Positions 16,952 through 26,500 of a DNA stretch of 64,000 nt are shown here, in pieces. The position numbers and the translations under genes were made by a program. The notes under the pieces are model-generated. The model made no database searches. It was given only the letters and a program-made list of their open reading frames with translations, and was not told the origin of the DNA. This DNA is from Nevskia sp. (lineage in GTDB: Bacteria > Pseudomonadota > Gammaproteobacteria > Nevskiales > Nevskiaceae): assembly GCA_023229645.1 (NCBI GenBank), contig JALNYU010000019.1:14402-78401 (forward strand), read 5' to 3'. Each line of letters opens with the position of its first letter. The stretch's first letter is position 1.

Positions 16952-17541
16952 GGACGGGTGAGTGGCATCGTTACCGACCGGTTGGCTAGCGTTTCCGTGA
17001 GCGCGTTCTTCAGGTACGGCACCGCTTTGCTGATATCGCTAGGGTCGGTGCTATCAATACTATCGACCCCGCCGCTATAGACCAGACCGCCATTTTTATC
17101 GATGACGAAAACGTGCGGCGTGGTCTTGGCGTCGTAGATATGGCCGAGTTCGCCTTGGGGGTCGAGCAAAACAGCGCTTGGTGCGGCATTACGTTCTCGG
17201 CTGAGCCGATTCGCTTGAGCCCCGTTGACGTAGCCTTGGCGCCCCGGTGCCGACGAAATTACCGTTAGCCAGACCACACCCTGCGCAGTGAACGCTTTTT
17301 GCAGACTTTGCATATTGCCGCTGCGGTATTGCTTGCGCACGAATGGGCAGCCGTCGTTGCTCCACTCGAGGACGACGGTTTTGCCTTTCAGAGCGCTCAA
17401 CGTCACTGTCCCGCCATTGCTATCCGTAGCGACGAAAGCGGGTGCTGGCATGCCAATCGCGGCACTGGCAGCAACATCAGTCGAACACAGGCTAAGGCTA
17501 CACAGCAACGTTGCCGCGGCTAATATCCGACCTAGTCTCAT
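16921..17541 (-). CDS. Exported redoxin / thioredoxin-like protein
   Basis: Periplasmic thioredoxin-fold protein of 206 residues with a signal peptide (residues about 1-26, ending VAASA). The AhpC/TSA-like core is seen in ALKGKTVVLEWSNDGCPFVRKQY and TPHVFVIDKNGGLVYSGGVD. Only one cysteine stands at the active site (DGCPFVRK instead of CxxC), with a second Cys near the C-terminus (RPYGCSVKY). That pattern belongs to a family found beside copper or thiol-handling genes. It follows the DsbD gene after 15 bases, so it is a likely electron acceptor of that reductase. Start: good; alternatives lie inside the signal peptide. Confidence 0.85.
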   Translation of the reverse strand: MRLGRILAAATLLCSLSLCSTDVAASAAIGMPAPAFVATDSNGGTVTLSALKGKTVVLEWSNDGCPFVRKQYRSGNMQSLQKAFTAQGVVWLTVISSAPGRQGYVNGAQANRLSRERNAAPSAVLLDPQGELGHIYDAKTTPHVFVIDKNGGLVYSGGVDSIDSTDPSDISKAVPYLKNALTETLANRSVTMPLTRPYGCSVKYAG

Positions 17542-17556
17542 CGGCGCTTGCGTATA

Positions 17557-19674
17557 TTACGAAGCTTTAAGTGCTTTCAGCACGAGTTCCGGCGTCAAAA
17601 TTTGCGGCAAAACTTGCGGCTCGCCACCCTTGGCGTAGACGAGGTAGAGCGGCACGCCCGAGCGCCCAAACTGTTCGAGTAGCTTGGTAATTTTTGGATC
17701 GGATCGCGTCCAGTCTCCTTCGAGCCACACAACATTTTGGTTTGCAAACGCCTTACGCACGGTCTCGCTGGCGAGGGTGCTGTGCTCGTTCACTTTGCAG
17801 GTAATGCACCAATCGGCCGTGAAGTTGACGAACACCGTGCGTCCTTCTGAGCGTAATTCTGAAAGGCGCGTTTCTGACCAAGGCTCGTAAGCGGCTTTGA
17901 CGTTAACTGCTGCTGTCGCAGTCGATGCCGCGCGAATTTGCGGGCTAGCCAGCAGCAGTACCGACGCAGCGATTGCGGCAAACTTCAGGGTTGTGGCAAT
18001 AATTCCAGGGCGATTCCATAACCACAGCCCGAACGCGATCAAGGTCAGCCCTAGCAGCGCGACGGCCATCCCATCACGGTCGGTAAGCCCGCCTAACACC
18101 CAGAGTAGCCAAACCGCTGTCAAATACAGCGGAAACGCCATAACCTGTTTAAAGGTTTGCATCCAGGCGCCGGGGCGTGGCAATAACTTGCCGAGCCTCG
18201 GATTAAAGCCGATCAGCAAGAACGGCAGCGCTAGGCCCAAGCCCAGCGCCAAAAACACGCTTAGCGCGACGTACGCCGGCTGTGATAGCGCGTATCCGAG
18301 CGCAGTGCCCATGAATGGTGCGGTGCAGGGGCTGGCAACCGCCACCGCGAGAACGCCGGTAAAGAAGGACGAACGGTAATCGCCACCCGTTGCGAGCGAT
18401 TGGCCGACGCCCATCAAACGGGTCCCGAATTCGACCACACCGGACAGCGACAAGCCCATCGCGAAGAACAAATAGACCAACGCGCCGACAAACGCCGGTT
18501 GCTGCAATTGGAAGCCCCAGCCGACTGCGCTGCCCGAGCCGCGCAGCAAGAGCAGCATGCCGGCCAAGCCCGAAAACGTTGCGAGCACGCCAAATGTATA
18601 GGCCAAGGCGTGCGCCCGCTGTTTGCGCGCCGATGTGCCACGCGCTTCGATCAGACTAATCGCCTTGATCGACAGCACCGGGAATACGCAGGGCATCAAA
18701 TTCAGAATCAAACCGCCGAGCACTGCAAATATCAGCACTGCCCAGATATTTACGGCAGCGCCGCTGGCCGGTGCCGTGGCTTCGGAGCTTGCGGCGGACA
18801 GCGGTACAGGCGTTACTTTTCCGGGCTGGGCATGGATTTCCCAAGCTTTCACAGCGTCGCCATCGCGAACCACGAGCACGCCTTCAACTTCCGCCGGAGG
18901 GCTAACAAAGTAATCGCTTAACGTGCGGGTAATTCTCAGCTCCTGCTGGGTGTCGCTGACTTTTCGCGACGGCGAAGAGTGGTTGATCAGATCATTCTGA
19001 TACGGAAAGAACGCGATATTGCCGACGGCAGTGATGTTGGTGCCGGTAACAGCCAGCGAAAATTCTTTAGACGTAGCGTGATTTTCGACGTCAAAGACCG
19101 CTTTCCAATTTGCCGGCGCTGGTTGCGGTAGGCGGGCACGGGCGTCGGCAAACGCGGCGCGCCAGCGCTCGTCCGCTGCAGCGGTTGCAGCAACGGGCAG
19201 GGTTAGATCGAATTCGGCACTTCCCGGTATGCAGAGGTCTTTACAGACCAGCCACGATGCTTTTGCGTGGATTGGCAGTGGGCTGCCTGCGGGCCACGAT
19301 GCTGGAACGGTTAGCGTTACCGGCAGGACGGTTTCCGTCGCATAGCCGTAATTAACGATACCGCCCAGCGATTCACGCTCGGGGTAGGGCCAGAGGATAT
19401 CGCTTGCCTTTACATCTGCCGGGAGCGTCCAACTCAACGAGGTCGCGCGGCCTGAATCACCGGGGTTGCGCCAATACACATGCCAACCCGCTTCCGGCGC
19501 GATTCTGAGTCCGACCCAGTTTTCGCCGCTGCGGCTTAGTGTGTTGTTCTCTGAAATCAGCTCGGCTTCGAGATGTTCTGTTTTATAAGGCGCTGCATAT
19601 ACCGCTGCGGGCAGCAAACTGCCCACCGCTGCTAATAAGAGCGAAGCTGAGTGAAATAAAAAGCGCATAGACAC
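17557..19674 (-). CDS. DsbD/ScsB-type thiol:disulfide reductase
   Basis: Inner-membrane protein that carries electrons from cytoplasmic thioredoxin to periplasmic proteins. It has a signal peptide (1-27), then an N-terminal DsbC-like/ScsB-type beta domain with the pair CKDLC (near 150), then eight membrane helices. The first of these includes LMPCVFPVLSIK and a later one ASPCTAPFMGTAL, the two redox cysteines of the DsbD transmembrane part. A C-terminal thioredoxin domain follows with ADWCITCK (Cys 623 and 626). Length 705 is that of the ScsB group rather than classic DsbD. The partner gene is the redoxin directly downstream. Confidence 0.9.
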   Translation of the reverse strand: MSMRFLFHSASLLLAAVGSLLPAAVYAAPYKTEHLEAELISENNTLSRSGENWVGLRIAPEAGWHVYWRNPGDSGRATSLSWTLPADVKASDILWPYPERESLGGIVNYGYATETVLPVTLTVPASWPAGSPLPIHAKASWLVCKDLCIPGSAEFDLTLPVAATAAADERWRAAFADARARLPQPAPANWKAVFDVENHATSKEFSLAVTGTNITAVGNIAFFPYQNDLINHSSPSRKVSDTQQELRITRTLSDYFVSPPAEVEGVLVVRDGDAVKAWEIHAQPGKVTPVPLSAASSEATAPASGAAVNIWAVLIFAVLGGLILNLMPCVFPVLSIKAISLIEARGTSARKQRAHALAYTFGVLATFSGLAGMLLLLRGSGSAVGWGFQLQQPAFVGALVYLFFAMGLSLSGVVEFGTRLMGVGQSLATGGDYRSSFFTGVLAVAVASPCTAPFMGTALGYALSQPAYVALSVFLALGLGLALPFLLIGFNPRLGKLLPRPGAWMQTFKQVMAFPLYLTAVWLLWVLGGLTDRDGMAVALLGLTLIAFGLWLWNRPGIIATTLKFAAIAASVLLLASPQIRAASTATAAVNVKAAYEPWSETRLSELRSEGRTVFVNFTADWCITCKVNEHSTLASETVRKAFANQNVVWLEGDWTRSDPKITKLLEQFGRSGVPLYLVYAKGGEPQVLPQILTPELVLKALKAS

Positions 19675-19731
19675 CGTTCGGAGATCTCAAGGCGAACAAT
19701 CGGTATAGTTTACCTAAGTAAATATGTCGCA

Positions 19732-20364
19732 TTGACAATCGAAACGACCATGCGTTCTTCCTGGCTGCTGATCGGCAGTTTGCTTTGCCTTGCAGCACTG
19801 CTGCCGTCACCCGTGCGGGCTGGCGAAACACTGCGTTGCGGCTCGCGAATTGTCTCGCTAGATGCCTTAGCGCCTGCGGTTTATGCCGCCTGTGGTGAAC
19901 CGGCCTATCGGGACACTTGGGATTATTTTGATCAAAGCTATGGCCGCTATGTCGCTGATACGGAAGTATGGACCTACAATTTTGGCCCGAACCAGTTGCT
20001 CAGAATTTTGCGATTTCGACGTGGCCGTTTGCGCACGATTGAAACTGACGGCTATGGTTTTTACGCGCAGGCCGATAGCCACTGCGCGCCCGAGGATATC
20101 GTGCCCGGTCTATCGAAATATCGCCTAGCGCTGCGCTGTGGCGAGCCCGCGATAAAAGATGCAGCTGGATTTTTATTCGGTGAGCGCCCGTATCTGCGCT
20201 ACCGAGGCGGCGACCGTGCATTTTCGAACGACTACGTCACGCCGATTTATCGCGAAGCGTGGACCTATAACTTTGGTCCCCGCTATTTCTTGCGCCGTGT
20301 GATCCTCGAAAACGGGCGCATTACGGAGGTTATTGACGGCGACCGCGGTTATGCCACGCCGTGA
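19732..20364 (+). CDS. Exported two-repeat DUF2845-like protein
   Basis: Secreted protein of 210 residues with a signal peptide (about 1-30, ending VRAG). The mature part contains the same module twice. The first runs from LRCGSRIVS through YAACGEPAYRD to EVWTYNFGPNQLLRILRFRRGRL. The second runs from SKYRLALRCGEPAIKDA to EAWTYNFGPRYFLRRVILENGRI. Single-copy versions are DUF2845, a small family of unknown function. The duplication within one chain is clear. It is divergent from dsbD, 57 bases away. A start at 19750 (MRSSW) would give a cleaner signal peptide than the ATG at 19732. Confidence 0.78.
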   Translation: MTIETTMRSSWLLIGSLLCLAALLPSPVRAGETLRCGSRIVSLDALAPAVYAACGEPAYRDTWDYFDQSYGRYVADTEVWTYNFGPNQLLRILRFRRGRLRTIETDGYGFYAQADSHCAPEDIVPGLSKYRLALRCGEPAIKDAAGFLFGERPYLRYRGGDRAFSNDYVTPIYREAWTYNFGPRYFLRRVILENGRITEVIDGDRGYATP

Positions 20365-20456
20365 TCACTGCAATGGCAGGGCTTATCGCGACCTCACCAG
20401 CGATGTGGTTTCACAACTAACGTACGGTACGCCGTAATTTCCCGATATCAAAACGT

Positions 20457-20831
20457 ATGAATGCAAGACTGTGGTTGTTTCTGGGGGCGGTTTACGGCTT
20501 TTTAGCGGTCTCGCTGGGGGCATTTGGCGCACATGCCTTGCGCGCGCAACTAACCGTTGAGCAAATGGCGATCTACCGCACCGGCGTTGACTACCATCTG
20601 GGGCATGCGCTCGCACTATTGCTGGTGGGCAGCTTAGCGTTGCAGCGGCCTGGGCGAGGTTTAAACGCCGCTGGCGCCTGTTTTGCGGTCGGCATCCCGA
20701 TTTTTTCCGGCAGCCTGTATTTGCTGTCGATCACCGGCATCCGCAGTCTCGGCGCCATCACCCCGTTGGGGGGTGTTTTATTTTTGGCAGGCTGGGCTTT
20801 ACTCGCGGTCTGGGCCGCGAGATCGGCGTAA
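20457..20831 (+). CDS. DUF423 (YgdD-like) membrane protein
   Basis: Small inner-membrane protein of 124 residues with four helices. The family signature is plain: GAVYGFLAVSLGAFGAHALR at the N-terminus, then YHLGHALALLLVG, FSGSLYLLSITG and LGAITPLGGVLFLAGWALL. DUF423 proteins are widespread and their role is not established. It is a single gene. Confidence 0.93.
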   Translation: MNARLWLFLGAVYGFLAVSLGAFGAHALRAQLTVEQMAIYRTGVDYHLGHALALLLVGSLALQRPGRGLNAAGACFAVGIPIFSGSLYLLSITGIRSLGAITPLGGVLFLAGWALLAVWAARSA

Positions 20832-20874
20832 TTGTTTAGCAGACCGCAGCGTCCTTGATGATGGCTAAATCGCG

Positions 20875-21282
20875 TTGGGCCCCGTGAAAGAAGCATCTTC
20901 ACTTAATGAGCCGGAGGAAAATGCGAGGGCCAAGCTCGTTGGCTTGTGTCAAGCCATGCTCGCAGGTCAGCTCTCTTGCTTTGAGGGCGCGGTTGAGGTT
21001 TGCCAACTCCGGCATCAGATCCGTGTTCACGACTTTCAGAAAGGCATCATGGCTGTCGTCCTCATAAGCTCCGAAACTGACCATCTCCCGGTTGGAAGCG
21101 TGCGCCATCGATGGTCAGCAGAAGCTCTTCAGATGTTAAAGCCTGAATTTGCGCTGACCCAGCAATGGGCAGCGCCATTCGCCTCGGAAGCTAGCAGGCA
21201 TTTGGTGCAGCGGTTTGGTGCCCAACTCGCGGCTCCATTCGACGTACCCGCCGACGCTTCGCGTCGTCAGGGACGCGAGTAA
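20875..21282 (+). CDS. Hypothetical small protein (ISSETDHLPVG motif)
   Basis: Protein of about 135 residues, no signal peptide, not assigned with confidence. The core has the order LVGLCQAMLAGQLSCFEGAVEVCQLR, then VLISSETDHLPVGSVRHRW and a C-terminal helix; that arrangement recurs in small uncharacterised proteobacterial proteins that I cannot name. The start is TTG 20875 or GTG 20884, neither with a clear ribosome site. Coding potential is supported by the hydrophobic pattern and by strand consistency, but homology was not checked. Confidence 0.55.
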   Translation: MGPVKEASSLNEPEENARAKLVGLCQAMLAGQLSCFEGAVEVCQLRHQIRVHDFQKGIMAVVLISSETDHLPVGSVRHRWSAEALQMLKPEFALTQQWAAPFASEASRHLVQRFGAQLAAPFDVPADASRRQGRE

Positions 21283-21354
21283 GCCGTGGGCGGTCAACTT
21301 CGCTGACGACGGTTGGCAGCGCGCCAACTACCAGCACGCCAGCGCAATATTTTT

Positions 21355-22398
21355 TCAGGCGGCTCGTGAACTGCTGGCTGGTTTCAGCGCCTTTAATATT
21401 GATTCGGCAATTTGGTCGGAAATCCGTGACGCAGCGCTAAGCACGACGCGCTCTGAAATTGCCTGTGCTTGCGTGGCAATCGCTTCTCGTAGTTCCAAGT
21501 TCATTTGTTCAATACGATTGTTCTGTGCCTGCAGCAACTCGTCGAGTTCGCTACGCAACTTGTTCGCACGCATTTCAAAGTGTTGGCTTAGTGCGCCGAT
21601 GTGTTCGTTCAAAACCTCGTTGACTGCGTCCCGCATTTGCGGTTCACGCCGCAGTTCGCCATCCAGGTGTGCGAGTTGCGCGCGTGTTTCCGCCAATTGC
21701 ACGTAGAGGTCTTGCGTAATTTTTTGCAGGCGCCGCTCCATTTCCTCTCGGAGTGCGTCTGGACGGGGCGCCGGCAGCTGCAGATTCGGCACGCCGCCGA
21801 GGTGCGACGAAAGCACCGGCGATGGTCGAGACGGTGCGGTGGTCGTGGCGCTCGGAGGGTTCGCGGTGATCGCTTCACGCAGCGTTTTGAGCACCGCTTG
21901 CTCGATGGCTGACTCAGGAATTCGAATCGGCTGAACCTTGCTCGTCGGTGCGGGCGCCGCAGCGACGGGTACATCTGAGGCCGGCTTTTTCTCCGCTGCT
22001 TTGCTGCTGGCGGCCTGCGGCATAACGATTGGCGCACTGAGCTGCTTCAAAACTTGGCTGATCTGCTGCGAACTGGGTGGCTTTAATAAAACGTCCATCG
22101 CGCCGCGCGCGCGTGCCTGCTTGGCAAAATCAACGTCCTCATTTGACGAGCACAGAACCACCGGTAGCGCCGACGTGCGCGTGTCTTGTTTCAGCGTACG
22201 GAGTGCGTCCAGGCCATCGATGCCAGGCATGACGTGATCGAGGAAAATCACGTCGGGTTGATTTTTGTTCAAGAAGGCATAGGCTTCCTCCGCACTTTCT
22301 GCGGTTTCGACTTGATAGCCATTCCCTTCGAGAAACTTCCGCATAGCAAAGCGGGCAGATTTCGAATCATCGACAACAAGGGCTCTTTTGGTGCTCAT
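21355..22398 (-). CDS. CheY-type response regulator with coiled-coil tail
   Basis: Cytoplasmic protein of 347 residues. Residues 1-118 are a receiver domain: acidic pair D10-D11, phospho-acceptor D54 in VIFLDHVMPG, S84/S85 switch and K106 in LLKPP. No DNA-binding or enzymatic output domain follows. Instead there is a proline/alanine-rich linker (125-215) and a long helix with heptad-like spacing (225-330), for instance EEMERRLQKITQDLYVQLAETRAQL, likely a coiled coil. Such regulators usually work by protein contact. No histidine kinase is adjacent. What it contacts is not shown. Confidence 0.85.
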   Translation of the reverse strand: MSTKRALVVDDSKSARFAMRKFLEGNGYQVETAESAEEAYAFLNKNQPDVIFLDHVMPGIDGLDALRTLKQDTRTSALPVVLCSSNEDVDFAKQARARGAMDVLLKPPSSQQISQVLKQLSAPIVMPQAASSKAAEKKPASDVPVAAAPAPTSKVQPIRIPESAIEQAVLKTLREAITANPPSATTTAPSRPSPVLSSHLGGVPNLQLPAPRPDALREEMERRLQKITQDLYVQLAETRAQLAHLDGELRREPQMRDAVNEVLNEHIGALSQHFEMRANKLRSELDELLQAQNNRIEQMNLELREAIATQAQAISERVVLSAASRISDQIAESILKALKPASSSRAA

Positions 22399-22613
22399 AA
22401 GTTATCTTCCCGACTAGTGCAGCTACTGTACACGGTGCAGCACGTAGGGGAAAAGTACAAATGCGTTACGACGGAAGTAACAAAGTGCTGAATTAACGGT
22501 GAAACGTTATATCCGGACACGATATTGTGGAGGTACACAGGGTGTCCGGTGCATGTAAGGCTGGCCGCCGTGGAACGGCGGCGAAGTAAGAAAAATACCC
22601 TCAGGAGTTTCCT

Positions 22614-22913
22614 TTGAAACATTTTGTGATTGAACTAAGCTACCGCGTCCCGTTGTCGCGTATCGAGGAAAGCAGTGCGGCGCACCGCACCTATATTCAA
22701 GCCGGTGTCGATCAGGGCTTGATCCTATGTGCTGGGCCGCGTGTGCCGCGCGAAGGCGGCATTATCTTGGCCCGCGCTGATTCGCAGGCAACGCTTGAAG
22801 CATTTTTTGCGGCTGACCCTTATTTACGCGAAGGCCTCGCTGAATATCGCTACTTAGAATTTTTGCCGTTGCGGCATCAAGCTGCACTAGCCGACTGGGT
22901 TGGACCCGCCTAA
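22614..22913 (+). CDS. YciI-family protein
   Basis: Small dimeric-alpha/beta-barrel protein of 99 residues. The YciI core is seen: FVIELSYRVPLSRIEESSAAHRTYIQ with the conserved His, then GLILCAGPRVPREGGIILARADSQATLEAFFAADPYLREGLAEYRYLEF. Function is unknown for most members; one related group is implicated in dehalogenation. Start is TTG at 22614: the AGGAG eight bases upstream fixes it despite the rare codon. A small hairpin (22564-22582) precedes the ribosome site. Confidence 0.9.
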   Translation: MKHFVIELSYRVPLSRIEESSAAHRTYIQAGVDQGLILCAGPRVPREGGIILARADSQATLEAFFAADPYLREGLAEYRYLEFLPLRHQAALADWVGPA

Positions 22914-22950
22914 GGGCGTCAGATTCGATAGCTGTCGCTGCTGGGCCGAC

Positions 22951-23478
22951 TCATTGGATTTCGCGACCCGTAATCCAGCGATCGGTTCTGGCAGCGGCAT
23001 CGATCGCAGATTCGAGCTGCTCAAGTAGCGCTGGCACATCCTCGCAGCCGAGATAGTGCTCAATGCGCTGTTCTAATTGGTTCTGCGTGATCTTAAGTCG
23101 CACTGTTGGCTGATCGGTTGCCGCAAAACGGCACTTCGCGCTGTCTGGAGTGTAACGCTCCGCCAAACTGCTCATGGCCTGTGACGCCAGCATATTGCGT
23201 AGCCGCGCATAGGCGGGCGCATCGACTTGACCGGTACTAACCCCTAGCTTGGCGACATCCCGCACGCCGGTGAATTGCACGGTCCCGTTTTCCTGTATTG
23301 CAACTTCATAGCTTGGACAGCGCCCAAAGCATCCTGAGCGCGACATCGTGAGAGAAAAGTGAGCGCTCGTCGGCGTTGCCGATGACGTAACGGTCCTTTG
23401 CTCCGAGTGGACCGGTGCATTGCAGGCCGTAAGTGCCAGGAAAACGAGGCCAGACGACAGTCGTTGCATTAGTTGCAT
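22951..23478 (-). CDS. DUF6438-type lipoprotein
   Basis: Protein of 175 residues with a lipobox-like LTAC at about position 18, so probably a lipoprotein. The core SGCFGRCPSYEVAIQENGTVQFTG is the DUF6438 signature, a family with no known function. Cys pairs (CFGRC, and later CRF and CED) may form disulfides. The start at 23478 is selected because AAGGAG lies seven bases before the ATG; the frame is open to 23508 without such a site. It lies downstream of the M36 peptidase gene on the same strand but beyond its terminator, so it is its own unit. Confidence 0.78.
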   Translation of the reverse strand: MQLMQRLSSGLVFLALTACNAPVHSEQRTVTSSATPTSAHFSLTMSRSGCFGRCPSYEVAIQENGTVQFTGVRDVAKLGVSTGQVDAPAYARLRNMLASQAMSSLAERYTPDSAKCRFAATDQPTVRLKITQNQLEQRIEHYLGCEDVPALLEQLESAIDAAARTDRWITGREIQ

Positions 23479-23513
23479 CCGAAACTCCTTATTTGATCCT
23501 TGCGCCATATGGC

Positions 23514-23549
23514 AAAAAAAATCCCGGGAAGGCTAGGCCTTCCCGGGAT
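23514..23549 (-). terminator. Strong terminator of the M36 peptidase gene
   Basis: Perfect 13-bp stem (ATCCCGGGAAGGC / GCCTTCCCGGGAT) with a 3-base loop, followed on the minus strand by eight T residues. It lies 31 bases past the peptidase stop codon. Confidence 0.93.
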
Positions 23550-23580
23550 CTCAATGATCGCTAATTCTCGGTGCTATTAC

Positions 23581-26500
23581 TTATGCGCGCCGACGGCGAC
23601 GCAGCAGTAATGCAAAGAGACCCGGAATAAACATCAGGGCGCCAAAGGCACCGCCACCTGATTTATTCACGGTGATGCTAACCGAGTCAGACGATGTTGC
23701 CTCAGTGCGGGCGTCGGTGACCGTCAGCTGGAACACCGCTGTGCCTGTGCTCGTTGCCGAGAACGAAGGCTGTGCAGCAGTGGCGCTGCTCAGTGCAACG
23801 GTTGGCCCTGATACCTGTGTCCAGGCATAGCTTAATGTGCCGCCGGTCGCAACAGTCGATGCACTCCCATCGAGAGTAACGGTGGCGCCACGACGTACCG
23901 TTTGGTCAGCGCCGGCGTTGGCGACCGGATTGGCGAGCACGGTAACCGTCACTGTATCGGTAGACGATGCCGCACGCACATCCTGCGCAGTCAGCTGGAA
24001 GACCAACGTGCCGCCAGTCGACGCGGTAAACGTTGGCTGCGCAGTGTTGGCCCCGGTGAGTGCTACTGCTGGACCAGATATTTGCGTCCAGGCATAGCTG
24101 GTTACGGCTACATCATCAGTTGACGCTGTGCCATCGAGCGTAACCGTAGCCCCAACCGCACGAACCTGATCGGCCCCTGCATCGGCAACCGGCACCTGGT
24201 TTTCGACAACCCCATCTTCCGGAACCAATGCACTGAACGGTAGGTTTGCAACGCCGGTAAAGCTGACGTTGTCGACGAACCAGCCCAGTACCGCACCGCC
24301 GGTATCAGTAGCTTCACGGAAGCGCAGTTTGACAGCTTGGCCTGCAAAGGCATCGCCGAAGCTAAGCACCACATGCTCAAGTGCGCGGACGTTGATTGAC
24401 CCATTGTTATTGACGAAGCCGGGATGACCAACATCGTCATCCCCCGGGACAACCACGCCATCTGGGCTTAGCGCCAACAGCACGCCGTTATAGCCGGTAC
24501 CCGTCGTGAATTGGCCGCCTGCCTCAACAGCGTCCGTCCAGGTCGTACCGCCGTCAGTGCTGATTTCAATCACCCCACCATCAAAGCCAACGTTAGTCGG
24601 TGGCGTCGTCGAGTTATCGATACCGGCGAACTCGAAGGCGAAGTAATGATCGAACGCGATACTGAAGTTGTTACCTGTTTGCAGCGTTGGCGTCGCAAGA
24701 CGCACGTCGGTTGACCCGGCGTTATCCAATGCGAACCAACCCGTGCCTGTGGTGCCAACGAGGCCTGCAGCTGGCGTCAATGCCCAATTTGAGCCGCTGC
24801 CAATCAGCGTCGCGCCCCAATCCCGCACTGAAGTCAGCGGCTGTTCAAAGTCATCGCTTGGCAGTGCGTTCGGCTGCACGTCGTAGTTGACGATTAGATT
24901 GAACGTAACCGGTGTCGGTTCAAAGACGCTGGAACCGGTCGGTCCGCTGCTTGGGAACGTCAGCGTTAACGTCAACGGCTGTGCCGTTTGGTTTGCACTA
25001 TTTAAGCGGACCGTAGCGGTGCCAACGACCGTGCTGCCGAAGGTGATCGGTGCAGTTGGCGACGCCGGGAAGCGAATTTGGCCGCCATTTCCGAACGTCA
25101 CATCGCCGTTCGAGCTGAGGTTGGCAACTACCGGGGTCGTAATGTCGGCCGTACCGTTGCTGACCACAGTTAGCGTCAGCAGTGCGGTTTCGCCTGGATC
25201 AAGCACGCCGTCGTTGTCGATAAAGCCTTCAGCACCATTCGCGTAGGTGAAGTCGAGCGCAGCATTTGTCACGCTCAAGCGACCGGCGACGGCGGTGAAG
25301 TCTTCCACCGCATTCGCGTTGGTGGCGCTGGCGCGGTTCGGAGAGATGGCGCCGACGCCCATGCCACGTTTCGCGAATGCCGTCGCGATCAAATTGAAAT
25401 CACCAGCGTCCGTTGCGCGTGCCGCTGCCAGGATGCCATCACGGGCTTCCAGAACGGTCGGCGCGTTCGGGGTCATTTTCAGACCTTCGATCACGTATGA
25501 CTTCATCCGATCTTGCGCTTGGGCAAAGCTGTAGCGCGGATCATTCAGGAGGCTTGCGTAGATTTCCCACAGCGTGTTGCACCAGATTTCGCCGGTGTTA
25601 TGAACTTCCGAATTTGTCGTGCCCGCTTGGCCGAAGGCCAACGGTGCCGTTGTCGGCAACGCAACGCCATCCGAGATATGACGGAACGTCATCGGGAAGA
25701 CGGCGAGGTTGGTCGAATACGGCGCGCGGCGAATGCCGAAATAGTTGTCTTGCGTTGCGTAGTAGGCGACTGGATAGATGCCCTGGAAACTTTCGTTGCC
25801 GGCAACCTGCCGATCTTCCGGACGAACCGACAGTATCAACGAGCTGAAGTCACTCCAGCCTTCACCCATGCCACGGCCCTGCTGACTGCTCAAGCCGTTG
25901 GCGTTGCCGACCAGGCGATTACTCGTCGTGTGGAACCATTCATGGGCGATGATCTGGATGTCAACCGTGCCGTCGATATCGGTCGACGGCGAACGACGCA
26001 AGCGTGCGTTTACAGCGCCACCACCAAGTGCGGTGCGGATCGTAACGCCATCTGCCTGGCTGACCGACAACGTCCCGATCGTCGCGGCAGGCTGGGTGGC
26101 ATCAGCGCCGAGCCCGGGCGCCGCGCCAGCGGCGTTGTTGGCGAGAATCACCGCCGTCGCCCCAGCGTTTTGTGCGTTGACTGTCTTGGTTTGGAACGAA
26201 CACGTACCGCGATCAATCAAAACGATATTGCCGGTTACCGCGCCGCCGTTAGTAAACGGTGTGCAGCCGTTTTGCGGTGCAGAAGCGACGACATTGCCGG
26301 TTACGTCAAATGTAGTCGGACCGAATCCGGCGGTGTTAAAGGCGAGTGTGCCAATACCAGTCGGGGAGTTGATCGTTACCTCGCCGTTTAGAGGTCCGTC
26401 GAACAGGAACATTTGCTGCCGCGGATGACCACCGTCAGCGGGGGTGGATTCGTTGGCGTTGTTACGGCCGCTGTTGTCCTGACCTTCTGCACGGAGCTCG

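Noticed and set aside
22564..22582. Small hairpin before the YciI ribosome site as a riboswitch
   Set aside because: Only an 8-bp stem with a 3-base loop; no larger conserved structure visible.
25513..26391. 292-codon plus-strand frame opposite the M36 gene
   Set aside because: Antisense shadow of a GC-rich gene with clear domain structure on the other strand.
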